Below, piece by piece: positions 1-8,532 of a stretch of DNA of 46,256 nt. The position numbers and the translations under genes are program-made. The DNA lies in the NCBI GenBank assembly GCA_945861565.1, contig CAMAUY010000030.1, forward strand, positions 1 through 46,256, in the 5' to 3' direction. A model generated the notes under the pieces. That model made no database searches and had not been told where the DNA came from. It saw only the letters and a program-made list of their open reading frames with translations. This DNA is from Akkermansia muciniphila (GTDB lineage: Bacteria; Verrucomicrobiota; Verrucomicrobiia; Limisphaerales; UBA9464). Every line of letters begins with the position of its first letter. Positions within the stretch are counted from its first letter, which is position 1.

Positions 1-1
1 C

Positions 2-133
2 CTCATCCGAACCGGACTGCAAGCGCTGCTCCGACGAACCGTCAAAGAACCGCTGCCAGTCATTTTTGAAAACGTCGCCGACCATTTGGAGCTGGGGCTT
101 ACTTGGCTCAAACAACGCAACTTCCGGTCGTGA
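2..133 (+). CDS. C-terminal 43 residues of an unidentified protein (cut by window edge)
   Basis: From base 2 an open frame of 43 codons runs to a TGA at 131-133. The peptide ends in ELGLTWLKQRNFRS and has ordinary protein-like composition, with alternating hydrophobic and charged residues, so it looks like the tail of a real gene that starts left of the window. The other two forward frames either stop at once or belong to the extended fhs frame. Its stop lies 34 bases before the nearest GTG and 58 bases before the preferred ATG of fhs, so the two genes may be co-transcribed. I cannot name the family from so short a piece. Confidence 0.6.
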   Translation, partial: LIRTGLQALLRRTVKEPLPVIFENVADHLELGLTWLKQRNFRS

Positions 134-191
134 AACAAAAAGCCGTGGCAATCTCGTGGTTCCTTCGGTGAGCACACCGAAGAATCAACTT

Positions 192-1889
192 ATGAAGTCC
201 ACTCTCGAGATCGCGCAGGCGGCAAAACTGCGGCCCATCCTTGAAATCGCCTCGTCTATCGGACTCGGCGAAGACGACATCGATTATTATGGAAAGTACA
301 AGGCGAAGATTCACCTGGACGTTCTTCAGAAGTTTGCCTCGAAGCCACAAGGGCAACTCATCGTCGTGACCGCCATAACCCCGACGCCCTTGGGCGAGGG
401 GAAGACGGTGACCACCATCGGAATCTCCCAAGGCTTGAAAAAGATCGGTAAACGCGTCGTTACCACGCTCCGTCAGCCCTCGATGGGCCCGGTGTTCGGC
501 ATCAAAGGCGGGGCTACCGGCGGCGGCTTCTCTCAGGTGCTTCCCATGGAGGAGCTGAACCTACACTTCACCGGCGACATTCACGCCGTCGGTGCCGCCC
601 ACAACCTGCTGTCGGCCATGATCGACAATCATTTTCACCAGGGCAATGCGCTCAACGCCGATCCCCACTCGGTCTCCTGGCTGCGTGTCGTCGACATCAG
701 CGATCGCGCGCTCCGGAAGATCACGGTGGGCCTCGGCGGGAAGGAAAATGGGTACCCTCGCGAGTCTGGCTTCGCCATTACGGTGGCCTCTGAAGTGATG
801 GCAATTCTGGCACTGGCCACCTCGTTGCAGGACTTACGCGCCCGCCTTTCGCGGATTGTCTGGGGCTTTGACCGTGCGGGGATGCCGCTTACTCCCCAGC
901 ACCTCGGTGCCGCGGGTGCCATGACGGTGCTGCTCAAGGAGGCATTGATGCCAAACCTGGTTCAGACACTCGAGGGCGGGCCTTGCATCGTCCACGCAGG
1001 TCCCTTTGCCAACATCGCCCACGGGAACAATTCCGTGCTGGCGGACATGATTGCGCTCAAGACCGCCGACTACGTTGTCACAGAGGCCGGCTTTGGTGCC
1101 GATAACGGAATGATCAAGTTCATGGAGATCAAGTGCCGGCAGTCGGGCCTCCGGCCGAGCGCAATCGTTATGACCTGTTCCATCCGGGCGCTGAAGATGC
1201 ACGGCGGTGTGGGCACGGTTGTGGCGGGTAGGCCGCTGCCGAAGGTGCTTACGGAGGAAAATACCGCTGGCTTGCAAAAGGGCTGCGACAACCTCAGGCA
1301 TTGCATCAAGGTGGCCAAGTACTACGGCGTCCCGGTGGTGGTCACTATCAATCGGTTCACGACCGACACCGACCGCGAGGTTGAGATTCTTCGAACGATC
1401 GCGCTCGAGGCCGGGGCCGATGCCTGCGAGCCTATTGAAGCATGGGCCCAAGGTGGCGAGGGCTGCCGCGCCGCCGCGGAGGCAGTGGTGCAGGCCTGCC
1501 AGCAGCCGACCCATTTTAAGTTTCTCTGCGATGAGGATGCATCCATTGAAGAGAAGATTGAGACCCTCGCCACCCAGGTTTACAACGCCAGCGGGGTCTC
1601 CTACTCCGGCGAGGCGAAAGTAAAGATGAAGCGTTACGCGGAGCTGGGCTGGGGAAAGTTACCCATCTGCATGGCTAAGAGCCACCTCTCCCTCTCCCAC
1701 GATAGGAACCTGAAAAATCTCCCGGCCAATTACATCTTCCCCATCCGTGATATCAAGGCCTCGGTCGGAGCAGGCTTCCTCTACCCGCTGGCGGGTGACT
1801 TTCCCATTATGCCCGGCCTGCCTTCCCATCCGGCGGCCATGGACATTAACGTGGATCCCGAGACCGGTGCGACCCAGGGGCTTTTCTAA
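192..1889 (+). CDS. fhs: Formate--tetrahydrofolate ligase
   Basis: ATP-dependent ligation of formate to tetrahydrofolate, giving 10-formyl-THF for purine, formyl-Met and one-carbon metabolism in the cytoplasm. With the ATG at 192 the protein has 565 residues, close to the usual length of about 555-560 for the family. The ATP-binding loop TPLGEGKT is at residues 65-72, and the family block RQPSMGPVFGIKGGATGGG follows near residue 96. The C-terminus ends MDINVDPETGATQGLF, as expected for the family. The frame stays open upstream to a TTG at 66 and a GTG at 168; the ATG was preferred because the product then begins MKSTLEIAQAAKLRPI, like known enzymes, and because the upstream gene's tail occupies bases up to 133. 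Identity is secure; the exact start is less so. Confidence 0.95.
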   Translation: MKSTLEIAQAAKLRPILEIASSIGLGEDDIDYYGKYKAKIHLDVLQKFASKPQGQLIVVTAITPTPLGEGKTVTTIGISQGLKKIGKRVVTTLRQPSMGPVFGIKGGATGGGFSQVLPMEELNLHFTGDIHAVGAAHNLLSAMIDNHFHQGNALNADPHSVSWLRVVDISDRALRKITVGLGGKENGYPRESGFAITVASEVMAILALATSLQDLRARLSRIVWGFDRAGMPLTPQHLGAAGAMTVLLKEALMPNLVQTLEGGPCIVHAGPFANIAHGNNSVLADMIALKTADYVVTEAGFGADNGMIKFMEIKCRQSGLRPSAIVMTCSIRALKMHGGVGTVVAGRPLPKVLTEENTAGLQKGCDNLRHCIKVAKYYGVPVVVTINRFTTDTDREVEILRTIALEAGADACEPIEAWAQGGEGCRAAAEAVVQACQQPTHFKFLCDEDASIEEKIETLATQVYNASGVSYSGEAKVKMKRYAELGWGKLPICMAKSHLSLSHDRNLKNLPANYIFPIRDIKASVGAGFLYPLAGDFPIMPGLPSHPAAMDINVDPETGATQGLF

Positions 1890-2226
1890 CACGACCGCGA
1901 GGGGCCTTGTCCCCCGCTCACCTCGGATTCGCGCCAAGGCATGCGGGAAGATGGCTTAGAACAAGACACGTGCCGACTTGTTAGAGGAGCTTGCACGACG
2001 CCGGGTTTCCCGGGTTCGGATACTACCTACTAATAGTGATCCGTGAGCTGTAATAAATACCTAACATGCTACCTATTTCGCCAGGTGCTCTACTTATATT
2101 TTTCTTATCTATTGATTAATAAAACCTTGTTTTGCGAAGCCCAGATTAGGAAGACTGAAGCACCTAAGCAACGTTTGGTCTCGGAAGAGCAAACAACCAA
2201 GCCCGTCAGCAACTCACAACGTTTCG
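1890..2226. other. Intergenic region, GC-rich then AT-rich
   Basis: No convincing gene is present. The first half is GC-rich and holds a small hairpin (CCGGG-TTT-CCCGG, 2001-2013) without a T run, which could help end fhs transcription. From about 2041 to 2160 the composition becomes clearly AT-rich compared with the neighbours, with the stretch TTGATTAATAAAACC near 2112. That would suit a promoter region for the protease gene at 2227, but I cannot place -35/-10 boxes with confidence. Confidence 0.4.
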
Positions 2227-4528
2227 ATGATCATGAAACCACTTCGCTTTCAATTTCAATTTGCCATGGCCGCTGCGTTCGCGCTGGCAGTGATTTCGCT
2301 TCCATCTGCACTGGCCGGTCCCGAACGGGGCGCCGGCAGTCGGCACTTCCCGAATCTGCAACTCGGGCCGCGCAGTCGCGGGCAGGAGGCCGTGAACGCC
2401 TTGGGCGTAGGCCTTCCTTCTGTGGCCCGTGCCTATGGCTTCGAAGCAAATCAACTGCGGACGCTGCTGCTGAGCGACCCGACCCTCGCGTTGGATGGGG
2501 CCGGACGGCTTCACTACACTGAACCGGTGCCGGCACCGGCCCCGACCGGGGGGGGGGGGCGTGGTCGCCTCCACGGCGCCATTCCCGCTGGCCGACACGT
2601 TTCTGTTGCACAGTCGGGCCGGTGCAAAACGGATCATCTACCTCGACTTCAACGGATACGTGTTTTCAGGCACGGTCTGGAATGCCCAGTATAGCGTCCC
2701 GAATAACTTTAACGCGCCCGCTTTTGACATCGACGGTATCCCTTCGACGTTCAACGATACTGAGCGCGAACGCATCCAGGAGATCTGGCAGCGCGTGGCG
2801 GAGGATTACGCGCCGTTTGACGTGGACGTGACGACCGAGCTGACCAGCGAGGCGCAGATCACCCGCAGCAGCAGCAGCGACGAGTATTTCGGGACACGCG
2901 TGCTCATCAGCCCGATGAGCTCTTATGTGGGTAACTACGGCGGAGTTGCGTATCTCGGTGTGTTCGACGACATCGGTGACTATTATAAACCGGCCTTGGT
3001 GTTTCCTGAAAATCTTGGCCCGAATGGCGCGAAGTACATCGCCGAAGCCGTTTCTCACGAAGCGGGTCATAATCTCGGACTCAATCACGATGCCACAGCC
3101 ACAGTGGGTTACTATAGTGGCCACGGCTCGGGCGAAACCGGGTGGGCGCCGATTATGGGCGTTGGCTACTATCAAAACCTATCGCAATGGAGCAAAGGCG
3201 AGTATGCCGGCGCCAATAATGGGGAGAATGATCTGAATGTGATGTCTCTCTATGGCCTACCGCCGCGCGCGGACGACCACGGCAATACCGCCGGCACCGC
3301 CACGTTTATGGCGGTCGGCGCTTCGATCAGTGCCGAGGGAAACATTCATAGCAGTTCCGATGTGGATGTATTCGCCTTCAGCACCGATGCGGGCAATATC
3401 AACCTTAGCGTGGTCCCGGCGGCGCTCGGGCCGAACCTCGATATTTACGCCGAATTGCGCGATGGCGGCGGTGGACTGCTCGCGTCGAGCAATCCGGCGG
3501 ACCTTCTCGCCGCCGGCTTTAACTTCAACGTCGCCGCCGGCACCTATTTTCTCCACATTCGCGGCACCGGCAAGGGGGACCCACTGGCGACGGGCTACAC
3601 GAGCTACGGTTCGCTTGGTGAATATGCGATTGCAGGCACGGTGATCGATCCCAGCGGTGCGGTCGCACCCGTGGCGGTGGCAACGGCCACACCCAGTTCT
3701 GGGAATGCTCCATTGCTCACCCAGTTTAACGGCAGCGGTTCGTTTGATCAGGACGGCTCGATCGTCGCCTACGATTGGAATTTCGGCGACAACACAATCG
3801 GTTCCGGCGCGATCATCGATCACTCCTACGGTTCTATCGGCAGTTACACCGCCACACTCACGGTCACGGATAATGACGGCCTGAAAGACACGGCCACGGT
3901 AGCGATTCAGGCCCTGGCACCCAACGTTCTGCCGATCGCCGTCGCGACTGCCACACCGTCGTCTGGTGTCGCCCCGCTCGCCGTGACATTAGGTAGTGCA
4001 GGTTCCAGTGATCCCGATGGGACGATCAGCTCCTATAATTGGATTTTTGGCGATGGTACGACCGGCTCTGGTGCGACCGTGTCGCACACTTACGCGAATC
4101 CGGGTAACTACACCGCCACGCTCACTGTGACGGACAACCGAGGCGGCACTGCCACGGCCAGCGTTGCAATTGCCGTTACCCAGAACCCGGCCACGGGGAT
4201 CCGGATTCAGTCGATAACTCTGGCTGTTCAGGCCGGTGGCGGGAACAACAAGACGGTGCGATCCACCGTGAAGGTCACAAATCTCGCAAATCCTGCTGTT
4301 GCGGTCGCCGGAGTCACGGTATCGGGTACTTGGAGCGGCAAGGTTACCGGCAACGCGTCCGCAGTGACCGACGCCAACGGAAATGCGGTGATGACCTCGA
4401 AGAGCTTTAAGGGCAGCGGCTCGGTAACTTTCACGGTCAAGAACCTCGTGAAGAGCGGCTATACCTACGACCCGACCAAGAACGTCTCAGGCACCTCTGC
4501 GACCATATCCTTCGCACCGACGCCGTAA
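2227..4528 (+). CDS. Secreted metzincin-type metalloprotease with PPC and PKD domains, frame broken at a poly-G run
   Basis: The first frame (from ATG 2227, or ATG 2233) encodes a signal peptide with a hydrophobic core ending near PSALAGP, then a pro-like region. The second frame carries the rest and ends at 4528. They join at a run of 12 G (2548-2559); 11 or 14 G would restore one protein of about 766 residues. The zinc motif HEAGHNLGLNHD (bases 3056-3091) is the HExxHxxGxxH of metzincins, followed by a Met-turn-like APIMG. Downstream come a pre-peptidase C-terminal beta domain (about 3340-3640), two PKD domains (about 3660-3915 and 3925-4180) and a final Ig-like domain. It is likely an exported protease acting on protein outside the cell. 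Whether the frame break is a read error, phase variation or decay cannot be told from sequence. Confidence 0.8.
2548..2559 (+). repeat. Homopolymer of 12 G inside the protease gene
   Basis: Twelve consecutive G lie at the junction of the two frames of the protease gene, in a Pro/Gly-rich linker between the pro-region and the catalytic domain. Upstream codons are in the frame of 2227 and downstream codons are shifted by one base, so the tract is one base too long (or two too short) for continuous translation. Such tracts slip both in sequencing and in replication. Confidence 0.9.
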
Positions 4529-4536
4529 CGGATTTC

Positions 4537-4557
4537 CCGTTCCGTGGCCGGGAACGG
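4537..4557 (+). terminator. Hairpin between convergent genes
   Basis: CCGTTCC (4537-4543) and GGAACGG (4551-4557) form a perfect 7-bp stem with a 7-base loop, 8 bases after the protease stop codon. The opposite gene ends at 4596, so the hairpin could serve both directions. The downstream T run is poor (TTCTTGG), so it is at best a weak intrinsic terminator. Confidence 0.4.
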
Positions 4558-4595
4558 TTCTTGGGTCGACCGAGTAACCGTTCCTGGGCCGCCCG

Positions 4596-5759
4596 TTAAA
4601 GAGGTCGAGCGGTGTCGGAGTGCGGTTGAATCGGGATCTCGCCCCAAAGTCCGAGAGCCAGCAGTGGGTAGGCGGTTCCGCTATATGTGATGTAGTGGGA
4701 CGAGTCGGTATTGAGCGATCGAGTCCACCAACGACCGGACTCACGTTGGTTCTCTTTGAGCCAGCGCAGGCCACGTTGGACGCGCGGATCGGTTGCAGGT
4801 ATTCCGTGCTCACTCAGCACGATGAGGGCGAGGCCGGTCTGGTGACCATCGCTCGGCGGGTCGCTGAACTCCGGTTCCTGACGCAATTTCTGGGCGCGGT
4901 TTCCACCGCCCCAGGCCTCGGGGGCGGCAAAGGTGCGAATCGACCAGCCGCCATCGGGTCGCTGGTGTTTGGAGAGCACGTTCAGAAGTTCGTGTTTCTT
5001 TTCCGCGGGAAGCAGGTCGGGTATGCGGGCGGACGCCCAAAGTAAAAGGACGCGCCCGTAGTCATGCGGAGGTGGCGTGTTCCGGAGATAGTTCTTAAGT
5101 TTCGCGACCCCGGCGAGCTGTCGCTCGTCCTTCAGTTCTGCGAGCCAACCGGGCGCGGCGGCGATTGCCATCGCCGCTTGCGTCGCGAGATGAAAAGCGT
5201 CGGATTCGTAGGGCGGCCAGCAGTCGAGAGTTCCCCAGGTCCCGGTGTCGAGCTGCAGATCCAGCATTTGAGCCAATGCTTGTCGGGTCTCGGTGGAGAG
5301 TGTCCGGGTGACGTGCGAATCCCAGTCGGCGAGTCCGGCGGCGGTGTAAATTACCCGGGCAGGCCGGGTGGAGTTGAGGAGTACATCGCGTCGAGTCGCG
5401 AGATCTTCCCGGAGTTCGTGGACGAAGAACGTCCGCATTTCCTCGAGCGGCCGACCGAGTTGTCGGGTGAGGGCAGGGCGCGTGACCATGTAAAGGCCGG
5501 TGGTGTGGCACGAGACGCAACCCTGGGAACCGGCCCAGGCGAGTGCCCCCTTGCGGAGGTATTCCTCTGCGAGCGGAATCGAGACGGTCGCGCGTTTCGC
5601 CTCGTTGGATCGGAAGGCGGGAACGAGGATCTCTCCGTGTCGGTACTGGGGCTCCGGGGTAAACTCCGCTCCTGAGAGGGACAGAGTGGCCGCGGCACCG
5701 AGGCCGAGGCCGAATCGGAGGATGGCTTGGGGGTGGTCGGAATTTGAGAGGAGTTTCAA
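4596..5759 (-). CDS. Secreted alpha-toroid (terpene-cyclase-like fold) protein with a CxxCH haem motif
   Basis: A 387-residue protein with an N-terminal hydrophobic stretch (about residues 15-31) that looks like a signal peptide. A single haem c attachment motif, CVSCH in the sequence SQGCVSCHTTG, lies near residue 80. The rest resembles the alpha/alpha toroid repeats of squalene-hopene/prenyltransferase-like proteins, for example QRPDGGWSIRTFAAPEAWGGG, DGHQTGLALIVLSEHG and RWLKENQRESGRWWTRS. Related fusions are known to me from Planctomycetes and Verrucomicrobia as proteins of unknown role. The catalytic DxDD of hopene cyclases is not seen, so cyclase activity should not be assumed. The start appears to be TTG at 5759; no ATG or GTG lies further upstream in frame before a stop. 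Confidence 0.7.
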   Translation of the reverse strand: MKLLSNSDHPQAILRFGLGLGAAATLSLSGAEFTPEPQYRHGEILVPAFRSNEAKRATVSIPLAEEYLRKGALAWAGSQGCVSCHTTGLYMVTRPALTRQLGRPLEEMRTFFVHELREDLATRRDVLLNSTRPARVIYTAAGLADWDSHVTRTLSTETRQALAQMLDLQLDTGTWGTLDCWPPYESDAFHLATQAAMAIAAAPGWLAELKDERQLAGVAKLKNYLRNTPPPHDYGRVLLLWASARIPDLLPAEKKHELLNVLSKHQRPDGGWSIRTFAAPEAWGGGNRAQKLRQEPEFSDPPSDGHQTGLALIVLSEHGIPATDPRVQRGLRWLKENQRESGRWWTRSLNTDSSHYITYSGTAYPLLALGLWGEIPIQPHSDTARPL

Positions 5760-6121
5760 ATGTCGAGATTCTGCTTTAAAGAGGTCGATGAGGGGAGGTT
5801 TTATTTATCACTCACGGCTGCCGCTGGGGGCGACTTGGGATCGTCTCGCTGCCGGAGAGGTGGTGGCCGTGTGGCACCTCCGGGCGTGAGAATCACCGAT
5901 GTCCAGGACCGTATTTGAACCCGACTGGGCCGTTGGCCCGAAGTGAGACGACCCATCCAATCACCGGAGGTATGCATTTTTTTCACGCATCTTTTTGTGA
6001 ATTCGAATGGCTGGGTCTGGTAATGCCCAATACTCTTCTTTCCAGGCGGTAGCAATGAAGTGGCGGCCAGAGGTCGCCAACTCATCCGTCGTTTGGCGGC
6101 AGCCTCCTTCCTTATTTTTTA
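5760..6121. other. Divergent intergenic region
   Basis: A stretch of 362 bases between the minus-strand toroid gene and the plus-strand ATPase gene, so it should hold both promoters. It contains a 5-bp GC hairpin (GGGCC-GTT-GGCCC, 5927-5939) and an AT-rich patch at 5975-6000. No clear -35/-10 pair stands out. A 26-codon frame at 5972-6052 has GGAGG immediately before its ATG, but it is too short and too close to the ATG to call. Confidence 0.35.
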
Positions 6122-6823
6122 ATGACAATGAGCAAGATTCATCTGATCGGCGGCGAGAAGGGTGGGGTCGGTAAATCTTTGGTGGCACGGGTCGTAGCGC
6201 AATATCTGATCGACAAGAACATCCCGTTCCTGGGATTTGATACGGACCGATCCCACGGTTCATTGCTGCGTTTCTACGCGGACTACGCGTCCGCGGTCGT
6301 GGTGGACCGCTATGAGAGTCTCGACACCATCGTGGAAGCGGCGACCGAGCATCCGGACAGGCGAATCTTGGTGGATCTTGCCGCGCAAACGCATGAGCCG
6401 TTGGTGAAGTGGATGGACGATTCCGGTGTGCTGGAGACGGCGGATGAACTGGGCATCTCCTTCCTCTATTGGCACGTGCTCGATTCGGGTAAGGACTCCG
6501 TCGATCTGTTGCACAAGCTCCTTGATCGATTCGATACACGGCTCCAGTACGTACTCGTTCTCAATCAATTGCGCGGCGATAACTTCGACACCTTCGAAAA
6601 GTCGGGCGCTCGAGAAAAAGCGTCCAGACTGAACGCGCGAATTCTTTCACTGAAACGACTTTACGAACCTGTCATCAACAAGATCGATGCCAGCAGTTCC
6701 AGCTTTTGGGCGGCCAAGAGCAAGAGCGAAACGGATGTCAAGGGATTGGGCTTGCTGGAGCGGCAGCGGGTAAAGATCTGGCTAAGACACGCCTACCAGC
6801 AGATTGACGCTGTTGAGATCTGA
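6122..6823 (+). CDS. ParA/MobD-like P-loop ATPase
   Basis: A 233-residue cytoplasmic ATPase of the MinD/ParA group. The deviant Walker A motif GEKGGVGKS covers residues 11-19, with signature Lys13 and catalytic Lys18. The switch-like FDTD is at residues 39-42, and a third conserved patch, ILVDLAAQ, lies near residue 80. Length and overall layout resemble the mobilization/partition ATPases often annotated MobD-like rather than chromosomal ParA, which would normally sit next to ParB and near the origin. No ParB-like gene, relaxase or plasmid gene is adjacent, so its partner and cargo are unknown. ATG 6128 is an alternative start two codons later. Neither start has a good ribosome binding site; the upstream bases are TTATTTTTTA. 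Confidence 0.75.
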   Translation: MTMSKIHLIGGEKGGVGKSLVARVVAQYLIDKNIPFLGFDTDRSHGSLLRFYADYASAVVVDRYESLDTIVEAATEHPDRRILVDLAAQTHEPLVKWMDDSGVLETADELGISFLYWHVLDSGKDSVDLLHKLLDRFDTRLQYVLVLNQLRGDNFDTFEKSGAREKASRLNARILSLKRLYEPVINKIDASSSSFWAAKSKSETDVKGLGLLERQRVKIWLRHAYQQIDAVEI

Positions 6824-6877
6824 TTCCCGATTAATTTTCATGCGCCGGGCGACTCGAGTGTGGGTTAGGCTTCCCCC

Positions 6878-7282
6878 ATGGAATTGCAGATTCTCCACCG
6901 CCCAGCCGCCACCCTGGGTGGAGTTCAGAAGCTCGGTCCGTACGAAATTGAATCGCTCGTTGACCGCGACGAGGAAGGGGCAGCGACGGCGTATCGAGTG
7001 CGAATCGAGCCACACCAGCGCACGAGCGTCAGTTATCACCGGATCGCGGAGGAATTCTATTACGTCCTCCGCGGCTCAGGGACGGCAATTCTGAATGGAG
7101 TTCCGTATGAGTTGAGGTTGGGTGACTTCCTGCGACTTCCCCCTGGGACAACCCATGGCTTTATTACGGGAACCGACGAGTTAGTGATGCTCGATCTCCA
7201 TACTCCCGGATCGCGCCCGGATCGCGACGTCTACTTTGTCGGTGACGCACCGAGCGGGTTTACGGCCAAGAATTCCGAGTGA
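6878..7282 (+). CDS. Small cupin-domain protein
   Basis: A 134-residue single-domain cupin. The first cupin motif is degenerate (YHRIAEEFYYVLRGSG, with one His and the Glu). The second, GDFLRLPPGTTHGF, is close to consensus G(X)5PXG(X)2H. These residues usually bind a metal ion, but the substrate cannot be inferred: family members include isomerases, dioxygenases and sensors. The gene lies 54 bases after the ATPase gene on the same strand, so the two may be co-transcribed, although no shared function is evident. Confidence 0.8.
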   Translation: MELQILHRPAATLGGVQKLGPYEIESLVDRDEEGAATAYRVRIEPHQRTSVSYHRIAEEFYYVLRGSGTAILNGVPYELRLGDFLRLPPGTTHGFITGTDELVMLDLHTPGSRPDRDVYFVGDAPSGFTAKNSE

Positions 7283-7545
7283 ACTTGAAAACGGCGCCCC
7301 GTAGGCGCAGGACGGACCCGTGGAATTTAAGTGACCGCTCACCCGGCCTTTGCAGCCACTCGCCGCGCATTGGATACGGGACGAAGGCGTACTGTTCTTC
7401 ATTTGCGGCCGTTTCGAATTAGCGGGGTGATTCGGTGTTTCGTGCCGACAAAAAATTCCCGCAAATTCGAAGCGACCGCCAATTGGACTCGGGAGATTCC
7501 AAAGCCGGTTCCGCACCGTGCGAGGCGGCATCCGCTGGATTCGGG
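7283..7545. other. Convergent intergenic region
   Basis: A stretch of 263 bases between the cupin gene and the end of the type II secretion operon. It holds a short GC hairpin (GCGCC-CCGTA-GGCGC, 7294-7308) without a T tract. I see no gene or other recognisable element. Confidence 0.3.
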
Positions 7546-8532
7546 TCATTGGATTCCCGGCGGCAAATCCTTGCTCTCCAGCTTTCGTTTATCGGCCAAC
7601 GTCTGCCCACGTTCGATCGCCCAGAAAGTGTTGCCAATTTTCAGAATCGCTCGGCTGGATGATTGCAGGAGCGAGTTGCCGGGAAGGGGGAGCGATCGAT
7701 AGTCGACGGTCACCAGGGTACCGCCGGCAAAGGCCTCGCCGGGCTGGTACCGGAGCGTTTTTTGTGCGGTCAGATCGCGCACGTGCACCTCCGGTTTTCC
7801 GTTCCACTCGGAAAGGGAAACGATCTTAAGTGTTTCCGGTCCCGGCGGCGGTCCGGGTGTGGCGGGTTTCACTGCTGGATTTTCAGGGGGGCTCGGTGGG
7901 CGGCGAATGTAGGGACGCAGCAGATCCCGTTGGATAATCCCGTCGAGCAGACGTCTTTCCGGTGAATCCAGCGCCAGTCGATCGGGTAGATCCGGTCGGG
8001 CAACATCGGGCGATGGATCGAGGACGAGGGTCAAATAGCGGAAAGAAATGTGAACGTGAGCCGGGCCTTCTCCGACGGTGATGGCGAGATTCTCGACTCG
8101 ATGTAGGTAGGGGGACTCCTGTGCCGAGAACAACAGGTCAACCACGCGGGGGAGCGCACCGGCGCCCTGGACGCTCCAGCCTACCTCGCTCGCACCGCGC
8201 AGATTTCTCGGCGAGATTGGGAGGCGAGTGAATTCCGACCCATCCAGTCCGGATCGAGAGATGAGGCGGGTCAACATTTCCCCCGACCGGGCGATGGCGG
8301 GATCCGGCGCATCGGAGAAGGTGCGGGGTGCCAATGCTTTGAGGCGATCTTCGGCAGCGAAGAAGTTTCGACGTTCCGTTTGGATCTTGTTGAGTTTCTC
8401 CCGGAGATCCGCGGCACGGCGATCCAGGTCGCGAAGCGGCACAAGGAAGAGAGAGCGAATCGACCAACCGATGAGCAGAAGGGCGACGAGTCCGCCGATA
8501 GTTCCGGCGAGAATGATTTCACGTCGATTCAT
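7546..8532 (-). CDS. GspM/PilO-like type II secretion assembly protein
   Basis: A 328-residue bitopic inner-membrane protein. One transmembrane segment spans about residues 9-27, followed by a coiled-coil-like region (LRDLDRRAADLREKLNKIQ) and a ferredoxin-like PilO/GspM-type domain to about residue 190. After a Pro-rich linker, the last 90 residues form a small beta domain (ETLKIVSLSEWNGKPEVHV) reminiscent of PilP/GspC-type periplasmic domains. Its ATG overlaps the stop of the upstream PilM/GspL gene in an ATGA, indicating translational coupling. Role inferred: part of the inner-membrane platform that aligns pseudopilus assembly with the secretin. Sequence identity in this family is always low, so the assignment rests on topology and context. 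Confidence 0.65.
   Translation of the reverse strand: MNRREIILAGTIGGLVALLLIGWSIRSLFLVPLRDLDRRAADLREKLNKIQTERRNFFAAEDRLKALAPRTFSDAPDPAIARSGEMLTRLISRSGLDGSEFTRLPISPRNLRGASEVGWSVQGAGALPRVVDLLFSAQESPYLHRVENLAITVGEGPAHVHISFRYLTLVLDPSPDVARPDLPDRLALDSPERRLLDGIIQRDLLRPYIRRPPSPPENPAVKPATPGPPPGPETLKIVSLSEWNGKPEVHVRDLTAQKTLRYQPGEAFAGGTLVTVDYRSLPLPGNSLLQSSSRAILKIGNTFWAIERGQTLADKRKLESKDLPPGIQ

Noticed and set aside
66..191. TTG/GTG-started extension of fhs
   Set aside because: Overlaps the tail of the upstream gene and adds 34-42 residues with no match to the family.
834..1514. Long antisense frame inside fhs (and similar ones inside lpxK, the M4 protease and the DUF1549 gene)
   Set aside because: High-GC shadow frames opposite well-identified enzymes; no recognisable domains or plausible starts.
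2001..2030. Possible tRNA T-arm (GGGTTCGGATAC) after fhs
   Set aside because: No acceptor, D or anticodon arms can be built around it; only a small hairpin remains.
5972..6052. 26-codon frame preceded by GGAGG
   Set aside because: Spacing of one base between GGAGG and ATG, very short, low-complexity start; no support for translation.
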